Assembly: GCA_937897325.1 (NCBI GenBank)
Contig: CALCOY010000015.1
Location: 240,304-304,303 of the forward strand
Length of the DNA: 64,000 bases
DNA from: an uncultured Shimia sp.
GTDB taxonomy: Bacteria > Pseudomonadota > Alphaproteobacteria > Rhodobacterales > Rhodobacteraceae
Direction of reading: 5' to 3'
A model generated the notes under the pieces. It did no database searches. It was not told where the DNA came from and was given only the letters and a program-made list of their open reading frames with translations. Positions 18,277-28,435 of this stretch are shown in pieces (the first letter of the stretch is position 1; the number at the start of each line of letters is the position of its first letter). A program made the position numbers and the translations under genes.

Positions 18277-19620
18277 TTGCAGCATTTTCAGCTAAGTAGG
18301 GGGCTGAATCTGCCCGTCAAGGGTGCCCCCGTACAAGAAATTCATGCCGGCCCAGAGATTCGGACGGCAGCCGTTTTGGGGGCTGACTATGTCGGCCTCA
18401 AACCCCGCCTGTCGGTTGCCGAAGGTGATGTGGTCGGTGCGGGCAGCCCGATCTTCTACGACAAGGATATGCCCGATGCGATGGTCGTCTCACCGGTTGC
18501 GGGGCGGGTACGCGCGATCAACCGCGGGGCACGGCGGGTCTTGATCAGCGTTGAGGTCCAGGTGGAGGACGGCGCCGCGGCACCGGTCGACTTTTCGGAT
18601 GTCGGCGACATCGGAACGCGAGAAGGTCTTGTCAGCAGATTGTGTGCGGCGGGCCTTTGGACATCTTTTCGAACGCGGCCCTATTCCAAGCTGCCAGATC
18701 CGGCGTCGCAGCCCAAGGCGATCTATGTGACAGCTATGGACACGGAGCCACTTTGCCCGGATGCGTCGCTGATCATTGCCGACGCGGCAGAGGCCTTTGT
18801 CAAAGGGCTGGAAGCGATTGCACGGCTCAGCGATGGCAACACGTATCTGTGCCACACGGCAGGCGCGGATATGCCCGGTGCCGACGTTGAAGGCGTGACA
18901 ACCGCGACATTCTCGGGGCCGCATCCGGCCGGTTTGCCAGGCACCCATATGCATTTCCTGGAACCTCCAACCGCAGAGGAATTTGCCTGGACGATCTGGT
19001 ATCAGGATGTGATCGCTATCGGACGATTGCTCATGACGGGCCATTACGATGCGGAACGCATCGTTGCGCTGTCCGGGCCTATGTGCCGACGTCCACGCTT
19101 GGTGCGGAGCGTGGCGGGCGCGTCGATGGTGGATCTGACGTACGACGATATTGATGAATCGGCGCCCGTGCGGCTGATTTCCGGTTCCATCCTGAGTGGT
19201 CGTGCCGGCGAAGGGGCGGATGCTTATCTGGGGCGCTATGCGCGACAGTTGACGATTATTGAAGAGGACAGGAAGCAGATCCCCATGGGCTGGGTGCGCC
19301 CAATGCCCGAGAAATACGCTTTTCAGCCGGTTTTGGGATCGGCCTTTTCGAGTAAGCTTTACGCGCTGACGTCGAACCTGAACGGCGGGCGCCGGGCGAT
19401 GGTGCCTTTGGGCACGTTCGAGAAGCTGATGCCGCAGGATTTCCTGCCCACGCAGCTTTTGCGGGCGCTTCTTGTGATGGATACAGACACGGCGCAAGCT
19501 CTTGGCGCGCTAGAACTGGACGAAGAAGATCTGGGCCTTTGCGGGTTCGCCTGCCCGGCGAAGTATGAATACGGTATGGCGCTGCGCGATTGCCTGACAA
19601 AAATTGAGAAGGAGGGCTGA
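18277..19620 (+). CDS. nqrA: Na+-translocating NADH:quinone reductase subunit A
   Basis: A 447-aa NqrA, the peripheral subunit of the six-protein sodium pump. The N-terminus aligns with the family through LNLPVKGAP, YVGLKPRLSV and INRGARRVL. No ATG is available at the right place. The TTG at 18277 follows AGAAAGGA with a 6-nt spacer and gives the normal length. A second TTG at 18247 is less likely. The ~200-bp gap to apbE is the divergent promoter region; TATAAA near 18206 is a possible -10 element but lacks a clear -35. Confidence 0.93.
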   Translation: MQHFQLSRGLNLPVKGAPVQEIHAGPEIRTAAVLGADYVGLKPRLSVAEGDVVGAGSPIFYDKDMPDAMVVSPVAGRVRAINRGARRVLISVEVQVEDGAAAPVDFSDVGDIGTREGLVSRLCAAGLWTSFRTRPYSKLPDPASQPKAIYVTAMDTEPLCPDASLIIADAAEAFVKGLEAIARLSDGNTYLCHTAGADMPGADVEGVTTATFSGPHPAGLPGTHMHFLEPPTAEEFAWTIWYQDVIAIGRLLMTGHYDAERIVALSGPMCRRPRLVRSVAGASMVDLTYDDIDESAPVRLISGSILSGRAGEGADAYLGRYARQLTIIEEDRKQIPMGWVRPMPEKYAFQPVLGSAFSSKLYALTSNLNGGRRAMVPLGTFEKLMPQDFLPTQLLRALLVMDTDTAQALGALELDEEDLGLCGFACPAKYEYGMALRDCLTKIEKEG

Positions 19621-19625
19621 GGCAA

Positions 19626-20825
19626 ATGGGTGTCCGGAACTTTTTCGACCGTATCGAGCCGAATTTCACACCTGGCGGCAAGTATGAACGTTTCTTCCCA
19701 CTCTACGAGATGGTGGAGAGTTTTCTTTACACGCCCAAGACAGTGACGGCAGCAGCACCCCACGCGCGGTCCTATATCGATATGAAGCGGATCATGACCT
19801 ACGTGGTCATTGCGACAATCCCCTGCATTTTCATGGGGCTTTACAACATCGGCCTGCAGGTCAACACGGCGATTGAGGCATTCGGCGCCTCGGGTTGGCG
19901 TGCAAGCATCATCGACTTCTTCGGGATCGGCTTCAACGCTGCCAATCCCTTGGCGAATATGATGCACGGGCTGCTCTACTTTATCCCTATCTACCTGACC
20001 ACGCTAGTCGCAGGCGGGCTTTGGGAAGTGGTTTTCGCCACGATCCGTCGGCATGAGGTGAACGAGGGCTTCCTTGTCACCTCGATGCTTTATGCGCTGA
20101 TCATGCCGCCGGATGTGCCGCTGTGGCAGGTGGCACTTGGCATCTCGTTCGGTGTTGTGATCGGCAAGGAAGTCTTTGGGGGCACTGGCAAAAACTTCCT
20201 CAATCCCGCTTTGACCGGGCGTGCATTTCTTTACTTTGCCTATCCTGCGCAAATGTCCGGCGACACGATCTGGACGCCAGTTGACGGGTTTTCGGGTGCG
20301 ACGGCTTTGGCCGTTTCTGCTTCTGACGGATATCAGCAACTGGCTGCGAACGGCATGACCTGGATGGACTCATTCTTCGGGACGGTGCAGGGCAGTATTG
20401 GGGAAACCTCGACGCTCGCCTGTCTGATCGGTCTGGCCTTCCTGCTGCTGACCAAGATTGCGAATTGGCGACTGGTGGTCGGCTGTTTGGGCGGAATGAT
20501 CGGGTTTTCGCTTCTGCTCAACCTGATCGGGTCGGACACCAACCCGATGTTTGCAATGCCCTGGTACTGGCATCTGGTTGTCGGCGGTTATGCTTTCGGT
20601 CTGTCATTCATGGTGACAGAGCCTGTCTCGGCCTCGCACACCAATATGGGGCGGTACATCTATGGGGCGCTCATAGGGGTGATGGTGGTCATGATCCGAG
20701 TGATCAACCCGGCCTTCCCGGAAGGAATGATGCTGGCGATCCTGTTCGGCAACGTGTTTGCCCCGCTCATTGATCACTTCGTCGTTCAAGCCAATATCAA
20801 ACGCAGGGCGAAACGATATGCCTGA
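19626..20825 (+). CDS. nqrB: Na+-NQR subunit B
   Basis: A 399-aa integral membrane subunit with about ten helices. It contains the flavinylation motif SGAT (224-227), where T227 should carry covalent FMN transferred by ApbE. It also holds riboflavin and part of the sodium path in known enzymes. It starts 5 bp after nqrA and overlaps nqrC by 8 bp. Confidence 0.95.
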   Translation: MGVRNFFDRIEPNFTPGGKYERFFPLYEMVESFLYTPKTVTAAAPHARSYIDMKRIMTYVVIATIPCIFMGLYNIGLQVNTAIEAFGASGWRASIIDFFGIGFNAANPLANMMHGLLYFIPIYLTTLVAGGLWEVVFATIRRHEVNEGFLVTSMLYALIMPPDVPLWQVALGISFGVVIGKEVFGGTGKNFLNPALTGRAFLYFAYPAQMSGDTIWTPVDGFSGATALAVSASDGYQQLAANGMTWMDSFFGTVQGSIGETSTLACLIGLAFLLLTKIANWRLVVGCLGGMIGFSLLLNLIGSDTNPMFAMPWYWHLVVGGYAFGLSFMVTEPVSASHTNMGRYIYGALIGVMVVMIRVINPAFPEGMMLAILFGNVFAPLIDHFVVQANIKRRAKRYA

Positions 20826-21627
20826 CACCCAAGACCATAAACAGGGTTTCGTGGGCCGTTTTTTGGCACTCCCGACGGATTCGATTCCCAAGACCATCTT
20901 TGTTGCTGTGGCCCTGTGCCTGGTCGCCTCGATGATCGTCTCGGCAGCGGCGGTGTCGCTCCGCCCTGTTCAGGAGGTAAACCAAAAGCGCGACAAACAG
21001 GTCAACATCCTTGAGGTGGCTGGGCTTTATGAGGAAGGTGTGGACGTGTCCGAAGCCTTCGCGTCGTTTGAGCCGCATGTCCTGGAACTGGCGACAGGCC
21101 AATTCACGGATGCATTTGATCCAGCCACATTTGACGACCTTGCAGCGGCGGACGATCCCGCAACATCGATCGCGCTCGAGGATGATCCGGCCTCAATCGG
21201 GCGGCAGTCAAAATTCGTGACAATTTACCTGCTTCGCGATGAGAGCGGATCACTGGATAAGGTGATCATGCCGCTTCATGGCTACGGGCTTTGGTCAACG
21301 CTGTATGGCTTCATCGCCGTCGAAGAAAACGGCAACGACATCTTCGGGCTGCAATTCTACCAGCACGCTGAAACGCCAGGTCTTGGGGCCGAGGTCGACA
21401 ATCCGCGCTGGAAATCGCAATGGCGTGGTAAGAAACTGACCGATGAAGGTGGTACGCTACAGATTACCGTGGCTAAAACGCCTCCTCCTGCGGGCGACGA
21501 TTACCACATCGACGGGCTGGCGGGGGCTACGCTGACCTCGCGCGGGGTCGACAATCTGGTGCGCTTCTGGATGGGCGAAGCGGGCTACCAACCCTTCCTC
21601 GACAACGTCAAAGCAGGAGAGATCTGA
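20818..21627 (+). CDS. nqrC: Na+-NQR subunit C
   Basis: A 269-aa subunit with one N-terminal membrane helix (about 26-48) and a large periplasmic domain. The FMN-acceptor motif reads [10 protein letters not shown] (232-241). The expected acceptor threonine T238 is present, but the first motif residue is Ala rather than the Ser of the Vibrio protein. The start at 20818 overlaps the nqrB stop by 8 bp. The in-frame ATG at 20758 lies inside nqrB and is rejected. Confidence 0.95.
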   Translation: MPDTQDHKQGFVGRFLALPTDSIPKTIFVAVALCLVASMIVSAAAVSLRPVQEVNQKRDKQVNILEVAGLYEEGVDVSEAFASFEPHVLELATGQFTDAFDPATFDDLAAADDPATSIALEDDPASIGRQSKFVTIYLLRDESGSLDKVIMPLHGYGLWSTLYGFIAVEENGNDIFGLQFYQHAETPGLGAEVDNPRWKSQWRGKKLTDEGGTLQITVAKTPPPAGDDYHIDGLAGATLTSRGVDNLVRFWMGEAGYQPFLDNVKAGEI

Positions 21628-22280
21628 TGGCCCAGACCAAGAAGGATCTTCTTGTCGATCCCATGGTCGACAACAACCCGATTACCCTACAGGTGCTTGG
21701 GATCTGTTCGGCGCTGGCGGTTACGTCGTCGCTTCAGGTGTCGTTTGTTATGTCGCTCGCGGTGATCTTCGTGACTGGCTTTTCGTCCATGTTCATCTCG
21801 ATGCTGCGAAATCACATCCCAAGCTCTATCCGGATCATCGTGCAGATGGTCATCATCGCTTCGCTTGTGATCCTGGTGGACCAGATCCTGAAGGCCTACG
21901 CTTACGAGATTTCCAAGACGCTTTCGGTATTTGTCGGCCTGATCATCACCAATTGCATCGTCATGGGCCGGGCCGAGGCCTTTGCGATGAAGAACCCGCC
22001 TGTCGCCTCTTTCCTCGACGGGATCGGCAATGGTTTGGGCTACGGCCTGATCCTAATGCTTGTTGGTTTTATCCGCGAACTTTTTGGATCCGGCACGCTG
22101 TTTGGTCTGACGGTCCTGCCGACGGTCAACAATGGCGGCTGGTATGTGCCAAATGGTCTGCTGCTTCTGCCGCCATCGGCTTTCTTCGTGATTGGCCTTC
22201 TGATCTGGGCGTTCCGGTCGTGGAAACCCGAGCAGGTGGAAGAGCGTGAGTACAAGATCCAGACGGTCGAGGCGCATTGA
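21627..22280 (+). CDS. nqrD: Na+-NQR subunit D
   Basis: A 217-aa membrane subunit with six helices. Conserved NqrD segments include [19 protein letters not shown] (about 109-127), with the cysteine that in known structures helps bind the intramembrane iron centre shared with NqrE. It overlaps the nqrC stop by one base and the nqrE start by one base (TGATG), so translation is coupled. Confidence 0.95.
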   Translation: MAQTKKDLLVDPMVDNNPITLQVLGICSALAVTSSLQVSFVMSLAVIFVTGFSSMFISMLRNHIPSSIRIIVQMVIIASLVILVDQILKAYAYEISKTLSVFVGLIITNCIVMGRAEAFAMKNPPVASFLDGIGNGLGYGLILMLVGFIRELFGSGTLFGLTVLPTVNNGGWYVPNGLLLLPPSAFFVIGLLIWAFRSWKPEQVEEREYKIQTVEAH

Positions 22281-22888
22281 TGGAAGAGCTTCTCTCACTC
22301 GCCGTCAAAGCGATCTTCGTCGAGAATATGGCTCTGGCCTTCTTTCTGGGCATGTGCACTTTCATCGCTGTTTCCAAGAAGATCGCCACAGCGATTGGCC
22401 TCGGGATTTCAGTGATGATCGTGCAGGCGATCACGGTTCCGGCGAATAACCTTATCCTGAACTATGTTCTGGCCCCCGGCGCTCTGAGCTGGGCAGGATT
22501 CTCCGAGGTGGATCTGACATTTTTGGGCTTGATTTCCTACATTGGGGTTATCGCAGCGCTGGTGCAGATCCTGGAGATGGTTCTCGATAAATACTTCCCC
22601 CCGCTCTACAACGCACTTGGTGTTTTCTTGCCCTTGATCACAGTGAATTGCGCGATTCTGGGCGGGTCGCTCTTTATGGTCGAGCGAGACTACAATTTCG
22701 CGGAGTCTGTCACTTATGGTATCTCGTCTGGTTTCGGCTGGGCATTGGCCATCACGGCGATGGCAGGCGTGCGCGAGAAATTGAAGTATTCCGACATCCC
22801 CGATGGCCTGCAGGGCCTAGGCATCACCTTCATCACGGCTGGCCTGATGGCCATGGCCTTCATGTCGTTTAGCGGCGTGAAATTGTAG
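22280..22888 (+). CDS. nqrE: Na+-NQR subunit E
   Basis: A 202-aa membrane subunit related to NqrD by inverted topology. NqrE motifs FLGMCTF near residue 24 and VNCAILGG near 118 supply the cysteines for the NqrD/NqrE iron centre. The ATG at 22280 overlaps the nqrD TGA; a TTG one codon upstream is possible but less likely. Confidence 0.95.
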   Translation: MEELLSLAVKAIFVENMALAFFLGMCTFIAVSKKIATAIGLGISVMIVQAITVPANNLILNYVLAPGALSWAGFSEVDLTFLGLISYIGVIAALVQILEMVLDKYFPPLYNALGVFLPLITVNCAILGGSLFMVERDYNFAESVTYGISSGFGWALAITAMAGVREKLKYSDIPDGLQGLGITFITAGLMAMAFMSFSGVKL

Positions 22889-22902
22889 CGGAGGCACTTT
22901 GA

Positions 22903-24123
22903 ATGGCCACGTTTGGACTTGGCATTATTCTCTTCACAATGATCGTTCTGGCGCTTGTCGGGATCATCCTCGCGGCGCGGTCGCGGCTGGTGTCTACGGG
23001 TAACGTGAACATCACGATCAACGGGGAAAAAACGATCTCGGTTCCGGCGGGCGGCAAGTTGCTGCAAACGCTGGCGGATCAGAAACTGTTTGTCCCGTCG
23101 GCCTGCGGGGGCGGTGGCACCTGCGCCCAGTGCCGTGTGCGCATCCATGAGGGAGGTGGGTCTATCCTGCCGACCGAGGAAAGCCACATCACAAAGCGCG
23201 AAGCTTCCTGCGGCGACCGTTTGTCCTGTCAGGTTGCGGTTAAGCAGGACATGCAAATCGAAGTTCCCGAAGAGGTGTTTGGCGTCAAGAAATGGGAATG
23301 CGAGGTGATCTCGAACGAGAACGTCGCAACCTTCATCAAGGCGCTGGTTCTGAAGCTGCCGGAAGGGGAAGACGTGAACTTCCGCGCGGGGGGCTACATT
23401 CAGATCGAGGCGCCTGCGCATGCGGTTAGTTACGAACAATTCGATGTCGAGGAAGACTATCGGGAAGACTGGGACAAGTTCAATCTGTGGAAGTACAAAT
23501 CCGTCGTGAATGAGCCGCTGGAGCGCGCCTATTCGATGGCCAACTACCCGGAAGAGAAGGGCATGATCATGCTGAACGTGCGGGTAGCGTCACCCCCGCC
23601 GGGAAGTGACGGGATCCCGCCTGGCAAAATGTCGTCCTACATTTTCAATCTGAAACCAGGCGACAAGGTCACAATCTCTGGTCCTTTCGGGGAATTCTTC
23701 GCGCGCGAAACCGAGAAAGAGATGGTATTTATTGGCGGCGGTGCTGGCATGGCGCCGATGCGCAGCCACATCTTCGACCAGCTCAAGCGCCTGAAGACAG
23801 ATCGCAAGATCACTTTCTGGTATGGTGCGCGTTCCAAACGCGAGATGTTCTTTGTCGAAGACTTCGATGAGTTGGCGACAAAGTTCCCGAATTTCCAATG
23901 GCACGTGGCGCTGTCAGATGCACTGCCGGAAGACGACTGGGGCGGTTACACGGGTTTTATTCACAACGTTCTCTACGACGAATACCTCAAGGATCATCCG
24001 GCTCCGGAGGATTGTGAGTATTACATGTGCGGTCCGCCGATCATGAACCAATCGGTCATCAACATGCTGGTGGAGCTTGGGGTGGACCGTGAAGACATCA
24101 TGCTGGATGATTTCGGCGGCTAG
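22903..24123 (+). CDS. nqrF: Na+-NQR subunit F (NADH dehydrogenase, 2Fe-2S/FAD)
   Basis: A 406-aa electron entry subunit. It has an N-terminal membrane helix and then a ferredoxin domain with [2Fe-2S] ligands C68, C74, C77 and C109. The FAD domain has RAYSMANYP, and the NADH domain has [14 protein letters not shown] and YMCGPP. All cofactor residues expected for the family are present. It is the last gene of nqrABCDEF and shares a CTAG double stop (24120-24123) with the convergent ynjD-like gene. Confidence 0.95.
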   Translation: MATFGLGIILFTMIVLALVGIILAARSRLVSTGNVNITINGEKTISVPAGGKLLQTLADQKLFVPSACGGGGTCAQCRVRIHEGGGSILPTEESHITKREASCGDRLSCQVAVKQDMQIEVPEEVFGVKKWECEVISNENVATFIKALVLKLPEGEDVNFRAGGYIQIEAPAHAVSYEQFDVEEDYREDWDKFNLWKYKSVVNEPLERAYSMANYPEEKGMIMLNVRVASPPPGSDGIPPGKMSSYIFNLKPGDKVTISGPFGEFFARETEKEMVFIGGGAGMAPMRSHIFDQLKRLKTDRKITFWYGARSKREMFFVEDFDELATKFPNFQWHVALSDALPEDDWGGYTGFIHNVLYDEYLKDHPAPEDCEYYMCGPPIMNQSVINMLVELGVDREDIMLDDFGG

Positions 24124-24764
24124 GTTGAGCGCAGTGACAGGCGGATGATCTCTCCGCCTGCCGCGGCGGCGTCTGCATCGTCATGCGTGACCATCAGCAC
24201 CGGTACCGCTGCTGCTTTCGCGCCTCCAAAAACGAGCCGTCGCATCTGATCCCGAAGCCCGGTGTCGAGCTTGGAAAAGGGTTCATCCAGCAACAATGCT
24301 TCGGGTTTTGACAGAAGTACGCGCATAAGGGCGACGCGCGCAGCCTGCCCGCCGGAAAGTGTGGCGGGGTCACGCGGGCCATAATCGTCCAACTCGATCT
24401 CTCGCAAGGCCCCTGCAATCTTATGGCGTCGCTCAGCGTGGGTGCCCCCACGGGGCAGACCGAAGCCAAGATTGGCCGCGACGTCCAAATGCGGAAAGAG
24501 CAGTGGGTCCTGATAAAGGATTCCAACCCGTCGTGCTTCGGGGGCCAGTCCGTTCAGATCTTTGCCGTTCAAACGAACGGTGCCTTCTGCCGAAAAACCC
24601 TGCGGTAGATCTCCCATGATGAGCGAAAGGAGCGTCGATTTCCCGACACCGCTTGGCCCCATGAGCGTCAGGACCGCACCGGGCTCGACCTTCGTGTTGA
24701 TCCTCAAAAGCTCCGATTGGCATTTGCGGATCACGACATTGCGGATTTCAAGACCATCAGGCAT
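24120..24764 (-). CDS. ynjD: ABC transporter ATP-binding protein (YnjD-like)
   Basis: A 214-aa ATPase with Walker A GPSGVGKS (36-43), signature LSGGQAAR (about 136-143) and Walker [13 protein letters not shown]. It is compact and has no regulatory C-terminal domain. It overlaps the permease gene by 8 bp. The order ynjF-ynjB-ynjC-ynjD matches the components of the E. coli ynj locus, whose transported substrate is still unknown. Confidence 0.85.
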   Translation of the reverse strand: MPDGLEIRNVVIRKCQSELLRINTKVEPGAVLTLMGPSGVGKSTLLSLIMGDLPQGFSAEGTVRLNGKDLNGLAPEARRVGILYQDPLLFPHLDVAANLGFGLPRGGTHAERRHKIAGALREIELDDYGPRDPATLSGGQAARVALMRVLLSKPEALLLDEPFSKLDTGLRDQMRRLVFGGAKAAAVPVLMVTHDDADAAAAGGEIIRLSLRST

Positions 24765-26424
24765 CCCGTAGACCCTGCCTGTTTCGATGCATGACGGCCG
24801 GGATGATCAGGGCCAGTGCAAACGGAAAGAGGGCTGCCAATGTCTGGCCCAGCCCCCAAATCCCTATGGCCCGACGATCTCCACCCGCCGACAGGGCAAC
24901 GGCCTCGGTTGCCAGGGTGCTGACACGTCCGCCGCCAAGCAAAAGCGTCGGCAGGTATTGTCCAGCGCTGACGGCGATGCCAACGGCTGATGCTGTCAGA
25001 ATGGGCGCCAACAGCATCGGCAGGCGCAGGTGCCAGAAGATCCGATTCTGCGATGCACCAAGGCCTGCTGCCACCCGTGCAATCCGTCCGTCCCACGCCC
25101 GGTAGGGACCTGACAGCGATAGAAAGACATATGGTAGAACGAAGATCAGATGCCCCAAAATCACAATCGACATTCCCGGAACCACACCTGCGCTGGCAGC
25201 AAGAACCTGTAGACCGGGCAGAAAAGCCACCTGCGGGATCAAAAGTGGCAGATATAGCAGCCAGAGCGCGCGCCGACTGACCGTCAGGCCAAAGCGGTGC
25301 TCAACCTCCAGACAGCCCAATACCAGACATATCGAGATCAGTGTTGCAACGCCCGCGATCAAGAGTGTGTCAGCCCCAACCATTGCCATCTCAGGCCCAA
25401 AACGGGACCAGCTGCGAAGGGTTAGCATGTCGGGTGCCAGATCCGGGAAACGCCAACCCGCCGCGATCGACCAGAGCATAAGTGCTGAAAGACCGGCAAG
25501 AATGGCAAAAGCCGAAAGACCAGAAAGAACCAATCCGGCACTACGAGCGGTTTTTTCGGGTAGACCAAGTCCGGACCAGATCCAGCGACACCCCAGATAA
25601 GCCATAAGGCGTTCCCCCAAGATCCAAAGCCCGAGCATGGCCAAAACCGCCGCGAACTGAAGAAGCGCCGCCGCGGCTGCCACGGATCGTAGGCCAAGGT
25701 CAGGGTTCATCATCCAGCGGGTGACCTGAACAGAAAGTGTCGGCGGTGTGTTCGGACCAAGGATGGTCGCCACATCGACATTCGTCATGCCGTAGACAAG
25801 CACAACGAGCACCGGTAGCCGGATTTGCCTGTAGAGGCCTGGAAAAACCGATTTGAACCAGCCCGCCATCCGGCCTTGACCCAGGCTGCGCGCGACGGCG
25901 AGGCGCTGCTTGTGCCTGATCTGTGTCATCGCGGCGAGGGCCATCAGAAGCAGGAAAGGTAGCTCTTTCGCGATTAGACCGGCCGTAAGGGACAATCCGA
26001 AAGGATCCTGCAGGATCAACAGATCGGGCGGCACGTCCCATCCCAAGATCGCGGCGGGCACACGAGCAATCCAACCCGACGGTGCAATGAGGAATGCCAG
26101 CCCAAGCGCCGCCGCTGCATGTGGCACCGCCAAGAGCGGAGACAGTAGCCTTTCAAGCCAGATGAAAGCCCGCGTTCTATACCATCCCGCAAGGATCAGT
26201 GCCGTTATCAAAAGCGCACCGAGGGTCGACAGACCCCCGGATGCAACCGACAGAATGATTGCGCGGGTCAAGCCGGGCCAATCAAAGACCGTTTGGAAGG
26301 CGCTCGACGACAAGCCGCCGCCCAAGGAGCCCAAGCCGATCGCAGGCATAACGATTCCTGCGAGGCCAAGAAGGACGGGGCCCGCAAGCACGATTGCCGT
26401 GATCAGCGGAAGAAGTCGTAGCAA
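24757..26424 (-). CDS. ynjC: ABC transporter permease, two fused permease domains (YnjC-like)
   Basis: A 555-aa membrane protein with two successive six-helix permease modules, like iron or thiamine permeases and E. coli YnjC. EAA-type loops are seen near residues 180-200 (ARSLGQGRMAGWFKSVFPG) and near 455 (AAGLGASQNRIFWHLRLP). It begins immediately after the stop of the binding-protein gene and overlaps the ATPase gene. Confidence 0.87.
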   Translation of the reverse strand: MLRLLPLITAIVLAGPVLLGLAGIVMPAIGLGSLGGGLSSSAFQTVFDWPGLTRAIILSVASGGLSTLGALLITALILAGWYRTRAFIWLERLLSPLLAVPHAAAALGLAFLIAPSGWIARVPAAILGWDVPPDLLILQDPFGLSLTAGLIAKELPFLLLMALAAMTQIRHKQRLAVARSLGQGRMAGWFKSVFPGLYRQIRLPVLVVLVYGMTNVDVATILGPNTPPTLSVQVTRWMMNPDLGLRSVAAAAALLQFAAVLAMLGLWILGERLMAYLGCRWIWSGLGLPEKTARSAGLVLSGLSAFAILAGLSALMLWSIAAGWRFPDLAPDMLTLRSWSRFGPEMAMVGADTLLIAGVATLISICLVLGCLEVEHRFGLTVSRRALWLLYLPLLIPQVAFLPGLQVLAASAGVVPGMSIVILGHLIFVLPYVFLSLSGPYRAWDGRIARVAAGLGASQNRIFWHLRLPMLLAPILTASAVGIAVSAGQYLPTLLLGGGRVSTLATEAVALSAGGDRRAIGIWGLGQTLAALFPFALALIIPAVMHRNRQGLRDA

Positions 26425-27630
26425 CTAGTCCGCGACCCCGTAGCGTGTGACCCAATCGGTCGCCAGGCGTTGCGCCCAGCTTGGATGTGGTTCTGGCTGT
26501 GCCGGGCCAAGCGCCTCCGGCGACAAGGTCGCTGGTCCGAGTTCCAGCGCATCAAAGGCCGCGCGATCCTCATCACTCAGCTTCTTCATGTCGAGAACGG
26601 TACCATACCCCAGAATATCCGGCGTCTGTGCGCGTAACTGCGCTTCGGGGGATAGGATGATGTTGGCAACCACCATGGCCCCTGCCTTCGAATTTGCGTT
26701 AAAGGGGATGGCCACAAAACTGGCATTACCCAGGGTGCCTTTTTCAAGCACATAGGTGCGGACAGTGTCAGGCAATTCATAGTTTGCAATCGCGGCAGAG
26801 GCTTCGCCGGGCGAGAAGCTGATCGCGATGTCAATCTCCCGGTCATTCATCAATTGCAACTGACGCGGTCCGGTCTGGGGATAGGCCCGTCCCTGCCGCC
26901 AGAGAAGCGGGGTCAGGTCATCCATGAAGGCCCAAAGCGGGGCAGTGACCGTGCCATAGTCCTCGCCGACAGGCTCATTTAGAACCGATGGATCCGGCAG
27001 CAAATCGATCAACATCTGCTTGAGAAACGTGGTTCCGAGGAAATCCGGTGGCTGTGGGAACGTAAGGCGTCCGGGGTTGTCCTGCGCCCACTTCAACAAG
27101 GCAGCCGCCGAAGCTGGCGGCGTTTCCAGACGCGCACTGTCATAGATGAAGACCACTTGCGCCATGGCCCATGGGCTTTCGTAGCCATCCGTCGGGACCG
27201 TGAAATCGGTCGTGACGGTCTTGCCGGCCACATCAACATATTGCCAGTTCGGCAATTGTTCGGCGAAGGGACCGAAGAGCAGTTCCTGTTCCTTCATAGA
27301 GGCAAAGTTGGCGCCGTTTATCCAGATCAGATCAACTGCTCCGCCTTCGGTTTTGTCTGCCTGCTTTTCGGTGAGGACGACGCCAACCGCATCAGCCGTA
27401 TCGGCCAGCTTGACGTGTTGAAGCGTAACGCCGCTTTTTGCCGCTTGCTTACCGATCCAAGCGATGAAGTCGTTGGTCGTCGTTGAGCCACCCCAGGCAT
27501 GCCAATAGACGGTTTGCCCCTCAGCTTCTGACTGGACAGACGACCAGTCGGTTGGATCGGGTTCGCCCTTCAACGGGAACGCTGCCAGTGTCATCAGCCA
27601 GAGGGCGGTTGTAAGGAGTTTCAGGCGCAT
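26425..27630 (-). CDS. ynjB: ABC transporter periplasmic binding protein (YnjB-like)
   Basis: A 401-aa exported binding protein with signal peptide MRLKLLTTALWLMTLAAFP. It has the YnjB/iron-type fold, with an early YWHAWGGSTTTNDFI segment at about 43-57. The protein is adjacent, with no gap, to the double permease. The ligand is unknown; YnjB-type receptors are often annotated as thiamine- or iron-like without proof. Confidence 0.85.
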   Translation of the reverse strand: MRLKLLTTALWLMTLAAFPLKGEPDPTDWSSVQSEAEGQTVYWHAWGGSTTTNDFIAWIGKQAAKSGVTLQHVKLADTADAVGVVLTEKQADKTEGGAVDLIWINGANFASMKEQELLFGPFAEQLPNWQYVDVAGKTVTTDFTVPTDGYESPWAMAQVVFIYDSARLETPPASAAALLKWAQDNPGRLTFPQPPDFLGTTFLKQMLIDLLPDPSVLNEPVGEDYGTVTAPLWAFMDDLTPLLWRQGRAYPQTGPRQLQLMNDREIDIAISFSPGEASAAIANYELPDTVRTYVLEKGTLGNASFVAIPFNANSKAGAMVVANIILSPEAQLRAQTPDILGYGTVLDMKKLSDEDRAAFDALELGPATLSPEALGPAQPEPHPSWAQRLATDWVTRYGVAD

Positions 27631-27638
27631 GTGGGTCC

Positions 27639-28244
27639 TCAGTCAGTCAGTATTTGGTGGGCATTCAGGATGCGCGCTGTTGCCGTCAGAAAACAAAGCG
27701 CGCCAAAGATGTAGGCCAGCGGAACGAAGAGTTGCGGCAGCAAGCAGAGAAGAACAAAAAACAGGATCGTTTCTGTCCCCTCAAGCAGCCCTGCGGAATA
27801 GTAGAGTGACTTTGACCCTTGGGCCGAAGTCGACAGCCCGCGCTTTTCCGCCATCGTCGCGAAGCCCAGGAATGACGTGCCGTTCACGTAGAAAGACAAA
27901 AGCAGAAAGGCGGCCGCCGTGGCGTTGTGCGGGTCCATGAGAGCAAATGCGAAAGGAACAGCCCCGTAGAACAGGAAGTCGGCGCAGATGTCGAGATATC
28001 CGCCAAAGTCTGTTTTGCGGGTGGCCCGGGCGACAGCGCCGTCAAGGCCATCGGCCAGTCGGGATGCCAGCAAAGGCAGCAGCGCCCAAAGGGGCGATCC
28101 AAAGGCGATTGTCACGGCGGCGATCAACCCAAGCGCCAGACCGGCAAGTGTTACGCCATTTGCGGTCACTCCGACAGCGGCCAACCTCTGACCCATCCTG
28201 TTTAGGGGTGGGTCAATCAGGCGGCGGGCTGCAGTGTCGAGCAT
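27639..28244 (-). CDS. ynjF: CDP-alcohol phosphatidyltransferase family protein (YnjF-like)
   Basis: A 201-aa membrane enzyme carrying the CDP-alcohol transferase motif, D-x2-DG-x2-AR-x8-G-x3-D-x3-D, seen as ADGLDGAVAR...GGYLDICAD (about 64-92). The family joins a CDP-activated lipid or alcohol to a second alcohol. It is the first gene of the ynjFBCD run, 8 bp before ynjB. The same pairing occurs in the E. coli ynj locus, suggesting that transport and phospho-alcohol transfer are functionally linked. Confidence 0.85.
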   Translation of the reverse strand: MLDTAARRLIDPPLNRMGQRLAAVGVTANGVTLAGLALGLIAAVTIAFGSPLWALLPLLASRLADGLDGAVARATRKTDFGGYLDICADFLFYGAVPFAFALMDPHNATAAAFLLLSFYVNGTSFLGFATMAEKRGLSTSAQGSKSLYYSAGLLEGTETILFFVLLCLLPQLFVPLAYIFGALCFLTATARILNAHQILTD

Positions 28245-28435
28245 GAGTGGGCTCCGGTCAAACTATAGCCTTCTCTGCCTCGGAACGAGGTGCGGTGGCA
28301 AGGTGAAGCACAGGAACGTGAAACCCTGCCCAAACACATTTTATTCCAGCAAAGAACCAGCTTTGTTGATCGAAAACCGCTCAGATGATAACATTTGCGC
28401 ATTATTTTATTTTTTGCTTTTTGATTGGAGTTATT

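Noticed and set aside
18490..19497. 335-codon minus-strand frame opposite nqrA
   Set aside because: Shadow of nqrA, which has full-length family similarity and operon context.
19626..22888. Reading the nqr genes as an Rnf complex
   Set aside because: NqrA, NqrM, the NqrF ferredoxin-reductase layout and ApbE are present; Rnf-specific polyferredoxin subunits are not.
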